A program made the position numbers and the translations under genes. From UBA966 sp046350355 (GTDB lineage: Bacteria; Planctomycetota; Phycisphaerae; Phycisphaerales; SM1A02), in the NCBI GenBank assembly GCA_046350355.1, contig JAXMAN010000002.1, forward strand, positions 1,238,109-1,302,108: a stretch of DNA of 64,000 nucleotides, written 5' to 3'. The notes under the pieces are model-generated. The model saw nothing but the letters and a program-made list of their open reading frames with translations, was not told the DNA's origin and did not search any database. This document shows positions 19,379 to 26,859 of this stretch, in pieces. Position 1 is the first letter of the stretch; each line of letters opens with the position of its first letter.

Positions 19379-21352
19379 TCAGAAGGCGAGCGAACCAATG
19401 AACCAGACCTGCGCGTCCCCGGCATCGACGCCGAGGGCGGGCTGGTCGTTGAGCGCGACGCCGACATCAAGCGTCACGCTGAAGTCCGATCCGACGAGGA
19501 CCGTGACTCCTCCGCCAATCGCGACCAGGGTCGCGCTGCCGGGTTCGCCGGCGGTCGGCGCATTCACGTCCGACCAACCGGCGTCAAGGAAGACATGCGG
19601 GCTCAGGTCCCACGAAGGCGCGGCTCCGGTGCCCTTCTCCGTCGTCCAGCGGAAGGGCTTGCCGAAGATCTCGCCGGCCTCCGTCTCGGGAAGCACGCGC
19701 AGGAGGTGGAAGTCGTACTGCAGGCTGCCGACGAGCGTGTTGTCGCCCACCGCCACCGCCTGCGGGTAGCCGCGCACCGTGTAGTAGCCGCCGATCACGT
19801 TCTGCGCGACCGGCGTCGGGCGCGCGCCGCCGGGCGTCCACTGCCAGCTCCCGCGCGCGGTGAGCTGGTGCACCGCCGAGCCCGACTCCGGGTCCAGCAG
19901 CGCGTCGAGGAAGGCCGTGTACATCACGTCGCCGTGGAAGTTGAACCAGCTTCCGCTCGGATCGGTCCGGCCCAGCGTCGTGAGGTCCGCGGTCGAACCG
20001 TTCCCGCCGGTCCAGTCGAGCGTCACGTTCGCGCTCAGCGCCGAGGCGCCCGTCTGCCGGTACGCGTTGACGCGCACGAACGGGGTCGCGAAGGCGCTCG
20101 AGCCCGTCGTCCCCAGCGCCTGGTCGACGCTCGAGTACCAGCCGCGCACGCCGCCCTCGAGGTCGACGAAGAGCTCGCGCAGCTGCAGAAAGTTCCATGC
20201 CATCGAGCCCGCGACGCCCCAGGTCGTGCCGGTGAAGTTGTTGCCCGCGATGCCGACGTCGCTGGCGTTGTATTCGCTCCAGTCGCCCTCGAAGCGCCAG
20301 CGCAGCGTGTTGGTGGAGCCGAAGCGTCCCTCCCATCCGCCGCTCACGCTGTAGATGCCGCTGAAGGTGTTCGTCGCCGCGCGCAGGTCCAGGACATCGT
20401 CCAGGTCCAGCAGCCGCGTCCCGACGATGCCCAGCTGCTCCATCCAGCGCCCGTTCTGCTCGGTCGCCGTGTTCGAGCCCTGCAGCTCGACCATGAAGGT
20501 CTTGCGGTCGCGCAGCATGTACTCCAGCAGCACGGTGCCGGGCTGGTCGCCGGGCGCGATGTCCGAGGAGACCATGCGGCCGGGAAGCCGGTTGAGCTGC
20601 GAGAGGTAGTCCTCGAGCAGTTCCTGCCGCAGCAGCTCGCCCGCGGCGCCATCCTCCGTCGGCTGCACCGGAGAGTTCGCGACGATGCGGTCGTGCCGCG
20701 GATCGCCCACCTTCTCGGAGCCGTCGGCCTCGAAGCTGCGCACGCGCACGCCCGAGACGGTGCCGACGACGACGGCCACGATCATCGGACCGTCCTTGCC
20801 CGGCTCGGGCAGGACGATGCGCGTCACGACGCCGTCGATGTGGCGCGCGCGGAAGAGCTCGAAGACCGCGCGCGAGCACGCGTTCGCGCCCGCGGAGGAG
20901 ATCGGCCCGCGGATCGAATCGAGCGCGACCGGCGCCGCGCCGGCGGGCGCGGGCTGCCAGATGCCGTCGCGCTGCGCGAGCGGCACGAGCGCCGCGCCGA
21001 TCTCCTGGACCGTCGGCAGCTTCGGATGGTCCTTGGGCTGCACGCGCAGGTCGATCCCCGTCACGGCACCCGAGATGGTCTGTTCGTCGCCGAGCCCCGC
21101 CTGCGGCTTCGCGGGCTTCGGGCCGGCGGGCTTGAGCTGGTCGCCCGCGCTGGTCTGCGGTGGCCGCACCAGCGACGATGGCGGCGGATCCGCGGCCGTC
21201 GACGCCGCGACGCCTACGCTGGCAATCACCGCCAGCAGCGCCGAAGCCCGGCAGCGCCTGCACAGAACTCCAGCGCAGGTCCGGGTTTCTCGTCGTCCCC
21301 ATTCCTCGGGAGACAACGACACCAGTGAGTTCTTCGACGCAGGTTCAGTCAA
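19379..21352 (-). CDS. Two-partner secretion outer-membrane transporter (TpsB, FhaC/ShlB type)
   Basis: This is an Omp85-superfamily transporter expected to carry the adjacent giant exoprotein across the outer membrane. A signal-like hydrophobic segment lies at residues about 35-52 (ALLAVIASVGVAASTAAD), followed by a Pro-rich stretch. POTRA-like sequence covers about 75-280 (ISGAVTGIDLRVQPKDHPKL; then VFELFRARHIDGVVTRIVLP). A linker NRLPGRMVSSDIAPGDQPGT leads into a beta-barrel region with alternating aromatic strands. The VRGY loop-6 signature (GGYYTVRGYPQ) lies near residue 522, and the protein ends in WFIGSLAF with the terminal Phe typical of outer-membrane barrels. The start is TTG, chosen because GGAG sits 6 bp upstream; a GTG ten codons later is the alternative. 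tpsA follows after 43 bp, so co-transcription is likely. Confidence 0.9.
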   Translation of the reverse strand: MTEPASKNSLVSLSPEEWGRRETRTCAGVLCRRCRASALLAVIASVGVAASTAADPPPSSLVRPPQTSAGDQLKPAGPKPAKPQAGLGDEQTISGAVTGIDLRVQPKDHPKLPTVQEIGAALVPLAQRDGIWQPAPAGAAPVALDSIRGPISSAGANACSRAVFELFRARHIDGVVTRIVLPEPGKDGPMIVAVVVGTVSGVRVRSFEADGSEKVGDPRHDRIVANSPVQPTEDGAAGELLRQELLEDYLSQLNRLPGRMVSSDIAPGDQPGTVLLEYMLRDRKTFMVELQGSNTATEQNGRWMEQLGIVGTRLLDLDDVLDLRAATNTFSGIYSVSGGWEGRFGSTNTLRWRFEGDWSEYNASDVGIAGNNFTGTTWGVAGSMAWNFLQLRELFVDLEGGVRGWYSSVDQALGTTGSSAFATPFVRVNAYRQTGASALSANVTLDWTGGNGSTADLTTLGRTDPSGSWFNFHGDVMYTAFLDALLDPESGSAVHQLTARGSWQWTPGGARPTPVAQNVIGGYYTVRGYPQAVAVGDNTLVGSLQYDFHLLRVLPETEAGEIFGKPFRWTTEKGTGAAPSWDLSPHVFLDAGWSDVNAPTAGEPGSATLVAIGGGVTVLVGSDFSVTLDVGVALNDQPALGVDAGDAQVWFIGSLAF

Positions 21353-21493
21353 GTCTGGCTCCGAGGAAAGGTCCGTCTTATCTCGGCAGAATCAAATCCG
21401 GACTTGCGGACAGTACCCGGTAACTTCTCCGAAGATCAACCGGATTTCCTTCCCTACGAACACCTTTTGGCGACCCCTACACTCGACCCTTCC

Positions 21494-22375
21494 ATGAGCT
21501 CCACCGCCATCGGCACCGGCGTCCGCATCCATCCGACCGCCTCCGTCCATCCCACCGCCTTCCTCGAGGGCGACGTCGAGATCGGCGCGCACACGGTCGT
21601 CGGCCCCGGGTGCGTCGTCTGGGGGCTGGTCGGGCCCGTGCGCGTCGGCGCGCACTGCCAGCTCCTGGTGCGCTGCAACCTCACCGGCCCGCTCGTGCTG
21701 GGCGACCGCAACATCCTCTACCCCAACGTCTCGCTCGGCTTCTCGCCGCAGGATGTCGGCTTCGACCCCAACAGCCCGGGGCCCGGCTGCATCATCGGCG
21801 ACGGCAACACCTTCCGCGAGAATGTCACGATCCACCGCGGCAAGACGGCCGAGCCAACCCGAATTGGAAATTCCAACTACTGGATGACAAACTCCCACGT
21901 CGGACACGACTCCGTCGTGGGCAACAACTGCATCATCGCGACCAACTCCGCCCTGGCGGGGCACGTGGAGATTGCCGACCGCGTCATCTTCGGCGGCGTG
22001 GCGACCATCCACCAGTTCACGCGCGTCGGGCGCGGGGCGATGCTCGGCGGACTGACGGGCATCTCGATGGACTTGCCCCCGTTCTTCATGACCACGAGCA
22101 TCAACCTTGCCGGGAGCATCAACCTGGTCGGCCTGCGGCGCTCCGGTGCCAGCGTCAAGCAGATCGACACGGTCCGCTGGGTCTACAAGACGATCTACCG
22201 CTCGGGCTCCACGCCGCAGCAGGCGCTGCCGATCCTGCGCGAGCGCGCCGGCGACCCCCTGGTTGACGAGTACATCGCCTTCATCGCCTCCTCCAAGCGC
22301 GGCATCTGCCACGGCGCGGGGCGAACCTCGCGCGGCCACGGCGGCGCGCGCAACGCCACCCCCGAGGCGCCCTGA
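21494..22375 (+). CDS. lpxA: Acyl-ACP--UDP-N-acetylglucosamine O-acyltransferase
   Basis: This is the first enzyme of lipid A synthesis; it transfers a hydroxyacyl chain from ACP to UDP-GlcNAc in the cytoplasm. The 293-residue protein has hexapeptide repeats of a left-handed beta-helix (IHPTASVHPTAFLEGDVEIGAHTVVG, read in overlapping parts). The family signature NSHVGHDSVVGNNCIIATNS contains the catalytic His equivalent to E. coli His125 (in GHDS), followed by ALAGHVEI, IHQFTRVG and an LpxA-type helical C-terminus (VYKTIYRSGSTPQQALP). The ATG at 21494 is preferred over an upstream in-frame start because the beta-helix begins right after it. Its length is slightly above the usual 260 because of a basic C-terminal tail. 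It is divergent from tpsB, with 141 bp between them, and is followed 4 bp later by a hydrolase gene. Confidence 0.93.
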   Translation: MSSTAIGTGVRIHPTASVHPTAFLEGDVEIGAHTVVGPGCVVWGLVGPVRVGAHCQLLVRCNLTGPLVLGDRNILYPNVSLGFSPQDVGFDPNSPGPGCIIGDGNTFRENVTIHRGKTAEPTRIGNSNYWMTNSHVGHDSVVGNNCIIATNSALAGHVEIADRVIFGGVATIHQFTRVGRGAMLGGLTGISMDLPPFFMTTSINLAGSINLVGLRRSGASVKQIDTVRWVYKTIYRSGSTPQQALPILRERAGDPLVDEYIAFIASSKRGICHGAGRTSRGHGGARNATPEAP

Positions 22376-22379
22376 TCCC

Positions 22380-23255
22380 ATGTCCGCCGGGCTCGCCCTC
22401 TGCGTGCTGGGCTCGGGAAGCTCCGGCAACTGCGTCGCCATCGACGCGCCGGAGGGGATCCTGCTCCTCGACGCGGGCTTCAGTCCGCGCGAGACGCGCC
22501 GCCGCATGGCGCTCGTCGGCCTCGATCCCACGCGCGTGCGCGCGATCGTCCTGACGCACCCCGACAGCGACCACCTGCACTCCGGCTGGACGCGCGTCGT
22601 CGGCGGGCTCACCGGCCCGCGGCTGCTGGTGCGTGAACGCCACGCCGGCGTCGTCCACGCGATGGGCTACGAGCGAAGCTGGCTCGACACCTTCGACGGC
22701 TCCTTCGACCTCGGCGGGCTTCGCTTCGATCCCTTCCCGCTCCCCCACGACGCGCTCGGCTCGACCGCCTTCCGCGTCTCGCTCGGCGCCTGCGCCTTCG
22801 GCCACGCCACCGACCTCGGCCGCCCGATCCCGCGGCTGCTCGACCACATGGAGGGTGTCGCCGCGCTCTGCCTCGAGAGCAACTACGACCCGCCGATGCA
22901 GCGCGCCTCCGGCCGTCCGCCGGCGCTGATCGCCCGCGTCATGGGCGGCCGCGGCCACCTCGCCAACGAGCAGGCGCTCGCGATCGCGCGCGAACTCCAT
23001 CGCCGCGCGCCGCTCGAGGCGCTCGTGCTCCTGCACCTCTCGCGCCAGTGCAACGCGCCCGGGCTCGTCGACCGCCTCTATGCGCAGGAAGCCCCGGAAC
23101 TGCACGCGCGCCTGACGATCACGGGGCAGTTCGAGCCCTCGCCGCCGCTGCGCGTGGGCGCCTGCACGCGCGCCGCGACGCTCTTCGATGCGACCGTCGC
23201 GGAGGCGGACACGACGGCGGAGTCGCTCACCGCGCCGCCGGCCCCGACGCGCTGA
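22380..23255 (+). CDS. Metallo-beta-lactamase-fold hydrolase, WalJ/YycJ-like
   Basis: The 291-residue protein begins LALCVLGSGSSGNCVAI, the N-terminal strand and loop typical of the WalJ/YycJ group of beta-lactamase-fold nucleases. The metal-binding loop reads LTHPDSDHLHS (His60, Asp62, Asp64, His65), where the family normally has HxHxDH, so the second His is Asp. Later candidate ligands are His in PLPHDALGS, Asp in GHATDLGR and His in LLHLSRQCNAP. It starts 4 bp after lpxA, so the two are probably co-transcribed. The 3' end overlaps the convergent minus-strand gene by 29 bp. The substrate is not known; family members act on nucleic acids, but the altered loop makes direct transfer of function unsafe. 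Confidence 0.78.
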   Translation: MSAGLALCVLGSGSSGNCVAIDAPEGILLLDAGFSPRETRRRMALVGLDPTRVRAIVLTHPDSDHLHSGWTRVVGGLTGPRLLVRERHAGVVHAMGYERSWLDTFDGSFDLGGLRFDPFPLPHDALGSTAFRVSLGACAFGHATDLGRPIPRLLDHMEGVAALCLESNYDPPMQRASGRPPALIARVMGGRGHLANEQALAIARELHRRAPLEALVLLHLSRQCNAPGLVDRLYAQEAPELHARLTITGQFEPSPPLRVGACTRAATLFDATVAEADTTAESLTAPPAPTR

Positions 23256-23970
23256 TCCCCGCCGCGCGCTGCATCGCCAGCCACTGCGGCGCGGGATGCA
23301 GCGGATGCGCCACCGCCTCGCCCTGCAGCCAGAAGGGAAGCAGCATCGGCATCCCCGCCGCGAGTTCCTCCTCGAGCGGCCGCTCGAAGCTCCCCGTCCA
23401 GCGCCCCGCATCGTCGAAGGTGCGATAGAGCTGCCGCAGCCGCGCCGCCGGCTCGCGGCGGCAGCCGGGAATCTCCGGCGCCGGCCGCTCGCTCCAGAGC
23501 GCGACGACCTCCCCCGCCAGCGCGACCGTCCCCGGCGCCATCGCCAGCAGCGTGCCGCCGGGCTGCGACCACCCGTACTCCGGCACGACCAGCTCGCCCG
23601 GCCCCTCGCAGACCAGCGCCATCAGCCCTGGGTACGCCGACGCCTCCAGCGCCGCGCGCGCCTGCGCGGCCAGTTCCAGCAGCGGCTCCGGCATCGGCTC
23701 GCCCCGCCAGAGGCGGTCGAGTGCTCCAACCGCGCCCGAGATCAGCAGCTCCGCGCGGTCGCGCGCGAGCGCGCGTTCCTCCGGCGGCACGCGCGCCATC
23801 TCGCCCAGCGCCATCGCCACCGCCTGCAGCGTGATCACCTGCGGGACCGCCGCGCGCCAGCGCGCCCCCTCGCCCTCCGCGGGCAGCGCCTTCGCCGCCT
23901 GCGCGAACTCCACCCAGCGCGCCAGCAGCGCGGTCCAGGCAAGTCCGTCGGGCTCCAGCGGCGCCTCCAT
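23227..23970 (-). CDS. Hypothetical protein, 247 residues
   Basis: I do not recognise a family. The protein starts MEAPLEPDGLAWTALLARWV and is rich in Ala and Leu helices over its first 120 residues (LLARWVEFAQAAKALPAEGE; LQAVAMALGEMARVPPEERA). A more beta-like middle follows (YPGLMALVCEGPGELVVPEY, then GGTLLAMAPGTVALAGEVVA). The C-terminus contains QLYRTFDDAGRWTGSFERPL. There is no signal peptide and no clear TM segment. The ATG at 23970 is preferred over an upstream one that adds 17 poorly ordered residues. Codon use matches the neighbours and argues for a real gene. It converges on the hydrolase gene with a 29-bp overlap and is divergent from purF, with 74 bp between starts. Confidence 0.65.
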   Translation of the reverse strand: MEAPLEPDGLAWTALLARWVEFAQAAKALPAEGEGARWRAAVPQVITLQAVAMALGEMARVPPEERALARDRAELLISGAVGALDRLWRGEPMPEPLLELAAQARAALEASAYPGLMALVCEGPGELVVPEYGWSQPGGTLLAMAPGTVALAGEVVALWSERPAPEIPGCRREPAARLRQLYRTFDDAGRWTGSFERPLEEELAAGMPMLLPFWLQGEAVAHPLHPAPQWLAMQRAAGISASGPAAR

Positions 23971-24044
23971 GGCCCAAGCGTACGAAGCCCCCTGCATCCA
24001 CGCGCGCCCGCGTGCCCCCATGGGCGCTACGCTTGTAGTCCCCC

Positions 24045-25961
24045 ATGGGCGACCGTCTGACGCACGAATGCGGCCTCGCGCTGATCCGGCTCCGACGACC
24101 CCTGGAGTGGTTCCAGACCGAGCTGGGCGATCCGCTGTGGGGGCTGCGGCGGCTCTATCTGCTGATGGAGAAGCAGCACAACCGCGGGCAGGACGGCGCG
24201 GGCATCGCGACCGTCAAGTTCGACATGCCCGCGGGCGAGAACTACATCGACCGCATCCGCTGCGCCAAGCGCTCGCCGATCGAGCGCATCTTCGGCGACG
24301 TGATGTCCCCCGCGAACAAGCTCGGCGCCGAGGCGCTCGGCCACATGCACCCGGGCGAGCTCAAGCGCCGCATCCCGATGCTCGGCGAGGTCATGCTCGG
24401 CCACCTGCGCTACGGCACGCACGCCGGCAGCGGCAGCGCGCTCTGCCATCCGTACCTGCGCCGCCACAGCGTCGCCAGCCGCAACCTGGCGCTCGCGGGA
24501 AACTTCAACCTCACCAACGCGCGCGAGCTCTTCGACCGCCTCGTCGGCTACGGCATCGATCCGCTGGGCGAGGCGGACACCGGCGTGGTGCTGGAGAAGA
24601 TCGGCCACTTCCTGGACCGCGAGCACGAGTTCCTCGCCTCGACGATGGGGCCCGGGACCTTCCGCAACCTCGACGGCCGCGAGCTCGCGCGCGCCGTGAG
24701 CGAGGGGCTCGACCTCGCGCGCGTGCTGCGCCGCGCCTCGCAGGACTTCGACGGCGGCTACGTGCTCGGCGGCATGCTCGGCAACGGCGACGCCTTCTGC
24801 CTGCGCGACCCCAGCGGCATCCGCCCCGCCTTCTACCTCGAGCTGCCCGAGGCGACCGCCGTCGCGAGCGAGCGCCCCGCGCTGGCCACCGTCTTCGGCG
24901 TCTCCCCCGACGCGGTGCAGGAGCTGCCCCGCGGCCACGCGCTGCTGATGAAGGCCGACGGCTCCACCACGCTCGCCGAGATCAACGAACCGCGCCCCGA
25001 GCGCCAGTGCACCTTCGAGCGCATCTACTTCAGCCGCGGCAACGACGCGGAGATCTACGCGCAGCGCAAGGAGCTGGGCAACCAGCTCGCGCGCCGCGTG
25101 CTGGACGCGGTGGACTGGGACGTCGAGCGCACCGTCTTCGGCTTCATCCCCAACACCGCGGAAACCGCCTTCTTCGGGCTGGTCCAGGGAATGGAGCGTC
25201 TGGTCGCCGACCGCGCCGCCGACCGGCTCTGGAGCCTCGTCCGCAGCGGCAAGGCGACCGAGCAGGACGTGCGCCGCATGGTCCACCCGCGCGTGCGCGC
25301 CGAGAAGGTCGCCACCAAGGACCAGCGCCTGCGCACCTTCATCACCAGCGACAGCGCGCGCAAGGACCTGGTGAACCACGTCTACGACATCACCCGCGGC
25401 TGCGTGCGCCCCGGCGAGACGCTCGTCGTCATCGACGACTCGATCGTGCGAGGCACGACGCTGCGCGAGTCGATCATCACGATGCTCGCGCGCCTGGAGC
25501 CCGCGCGCATCGTCGTCGTGAGCAGCGCGCCGCCGATCATGTACCCCGACTGCTACGGGATCGACATGAGCCAGCTCGGCCGCTTCATCGCCTTCGAGGC
25601 CGCGGTCGCGCTCCTGCGCGAACGCGGCATGGAGCGCGTCCTGGGCGAGGTCGAGCAGCGCTGCCTCGCGCAGCAGCACGCTCCAGCGGAGCGCATGCGC
25701 AACGAGGTCCGCGCCATCTACGAGCCCTTCACGCTGGCGGAACTCAGCGCGAAGGTCGCGCAGCTCGTGCGCTCCTCCTCGCTCGCCTGGAAGGGACGCA
25801 TCGACCTCGTCTACCAGTCCATCGAGGGCCTGCACGCCGCGATGCCCGGCTACCGCGGCGACTGGTACTTCACGGGCGAGTACCCCACCCCCGGCGGATT
25901 CAAGGTGCTCAACACCGCGTACCTGAACTGGCGCCGCGGGGACGAGAGCCGCTCGTACTGA
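24045..25961 (+). CDS. purF: Amidophosphoribosyltransferase, long form
   Basis: The enzyme makes 5-phosphoribosylamine from PRPP and glutamine, the first committed step of purine synthesis. The N-terminal glutaminase half has the nucleophile at Cys9 (HECGLALIRL), so a short propeptide must be removed. It is followed by MEKQHNRGQDGAGIA, GHLRYGTHAG and AGNFNLTN. The C-terminal half carries the PRPP loop VVIDDSIVRGTTL and the later PDCYGIDMSQLG. At 638 residues it is longer than E. coli PurF (about 505) and resembles the form found in Bacteroidetes and planctomycetes. It stands alone on the plus strand ahead of rpsD. No strong Shine-Dalgarno is visible before the ATG at 24045. Confidence 0.9.
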   Translation: MGDRLTHECGLALIRLRRPLEWFQTELGDPLWGLRRLYLLMEKQHNRGQDGAGIATVKFDMPAGENYIDRIRCAKRSPIERIFGDVMSPANKLGAEALGHMHPGELKRRIPMLGEVMLGHLRYGTHAGSGSALCHPYLRRHSVASRNLALAGNFNLTNARELFDRLVGYGIDPLGEADTGVVLEKIGHFLDREHEFLASTMGPGTFRNLDGRELARAVSEGLDLARVLRRASQDFDGGYVLGGMLGNGDAFCLRDPSGIRPAFYLELPEATAVASERPALATVFGVSPDAVQELPRGHALLMKADGSTTLAEINEPRPERQCTFERIYFSRGNDAEIYAQRKELGNQLARRVLDAVDWDVERTVFGFIPNTAETAFFGLVQGMERLVADRAADRLWSLVRSGKATEQDVRRMVHPRVRAEKVATKDQRLRTFITSDSARKDLVNHVYDITRGCVRPGETLVVIDDSIVRGTTLRESIITMLARLEPARIVVVSSAPPIMYPDCYGIDMSQLGRFIAFEAAVALLRERGMERVLGEVEQRCLAQQHAPAERMRNEVRAIYEPFTLAELSAKVAQLVRSSSLAWKGRIDLVYQSIEGLHAAMPGYRGDWYFTGEYPTPGGFKVLNTAYLNWRRGDESRSY

Positions 25962-26034
25962 GCCCCCGCGTCCAATAACGCCTTCGCGCCGCGCCCCGCG
26001 GCCCGGTCGCCCCCGCCCCGACGCACCGCTGCGC

Positions 26035-26063
26035 TTGCCACCTTCCGGGGTTTGTGGTTCAAT
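26035..26063 (+). promoter_or_regulatory. Sigma-70-like promoter of rpsD
   Basis: TTGCCA (26035-26040), a 17-bp spacer and TTCAAT (26058-26063) lie 64 bp before the rpsD ATG in the gap after purF. Both boxes match four of six consensus bases and the spacing is ideal. This is prediction from sequence only. Confidence 0.5.
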
Positions 26064-26126
26064 CCCCCTCTTCCCTCCGCACCGGCGGCAGGGTTGCCGC
26101 ACGAACAACGGAACCAGGTCCTTCGA

Positions 26127-26726
26127 ATGGCTCGCTATCTCGGTCCCAAGGTCAAGCTCTCCCGGCGCGTCGGCGTTCCGATCGCCGACCTCCCCAAGCA
26201 CACCTCCAAGCGCCAGCTGGTTCCCCCGGGGCCGCACGGCCTGCGCGGCAAGCGCGCGAAGCCCTACGGCATCCGCAAGGACGAGAAGCAGAAGCTCCGC
26301 TACCACTACAACGTCCTCGAGCGCCAGTTCCGCCGCTACATGGAGGAGGCCGGCCGCACGAAGGGCAACACCGGCGAAGTGCTCCTGCAGCTGCTTGAGC
26401 GCCGCCTGGACAACGTCGTCCGCCGCGCCGGCTTCGTCCGCTCGATCTGGGCGGCCCGCCAGCTCGTCGCGCACGGCAGCGTGCGCGTCAACGGCGCGAA
26501 GGTCGACCGCCCCAGCTTCAGCGTGAAGCCGGGCGACGTGGTGACCGTCAAGGAGAAGCTCCACAAGACCTGCCGCGAGCAGATGGAGAGCCTGCAGGGC
26601 CACATCGTTCCCGGCTGGCTCGAGGTGAACCCCGCGGAGCTGCGCGCGAAGGTGCTGGCGATGCCCACCTCCGACCAGATTCCCTTCGACGTCAACACGA
26701 ACCTGATCGTCGAGTTCTACCGCTAA
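26127..26726 (+). CDS. rpsD: 30S ribosomal protein S4
   Basis: S4 binds 16S rRNA early in assembly of the small subunit. The 199-residue product has the expected length and begins MARYLGPKVKLSRRVGVPIA. Its S4 RNA-binding domain contains LLQLLERRLDNVVRRAGFV, the motif ARQLVAHGSVRVNG and VNTNLIVEFYR at the end. The N-terminal zinc-type cysteines present in some S4 proteins are absent (the C-minus form). It stands alone instead of lying in the rpsM-rpsK-rpsD-rpoA cluster usual elsewhere. A promoter-like sequence lies upstream and an inverted repeat follows the stop. Confidence 0.95.
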   Translation: MARYLGPKVKLSRRVGVPIADLPKHTSKRQLVPPGPHGLRGKRAKPYGIRKDEKQKLRYHYNVLERQFRRYMEEAGRTKGNTGEVLLQLLERRLDNVVRRAGFVRSIWAARQLVAHGSVRVNGAKVDRPSFSVKPGDVVTVKEKLHKTCREQMESLQGHIVPGWLEVNPAELRAKVLAMPTSDQIPFDVNTNLIVEFYR

Positions 26727-26768
26727 GCGCCGGCCCACGGGCCTTCGCGAGCATGCAACGACCCCTCC

Positions 26769-26795
26769 AAGGCGCGCCCCCCGAAGGCGCGCCTT
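26769..26795 (+). terminator. Inverted repeat after rpsD, possible terminator
   Basis: AAGGCGCGCC (26769-26778) pairs perfectly with GGCGCGCCTT (26786-26795) across a 7-base loop. Only a weak T-rich stretch (TTGTGCTTG) follows, so termination is likely but not certain. Confidence 0.5.
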
Positions 26796-26859
26796 GTGCT
26801 TGAAACCGTAGAATCGGCGCCCTTGCGCCGGCCCCGCGGGGCGCATCCCGGACGCTTCC

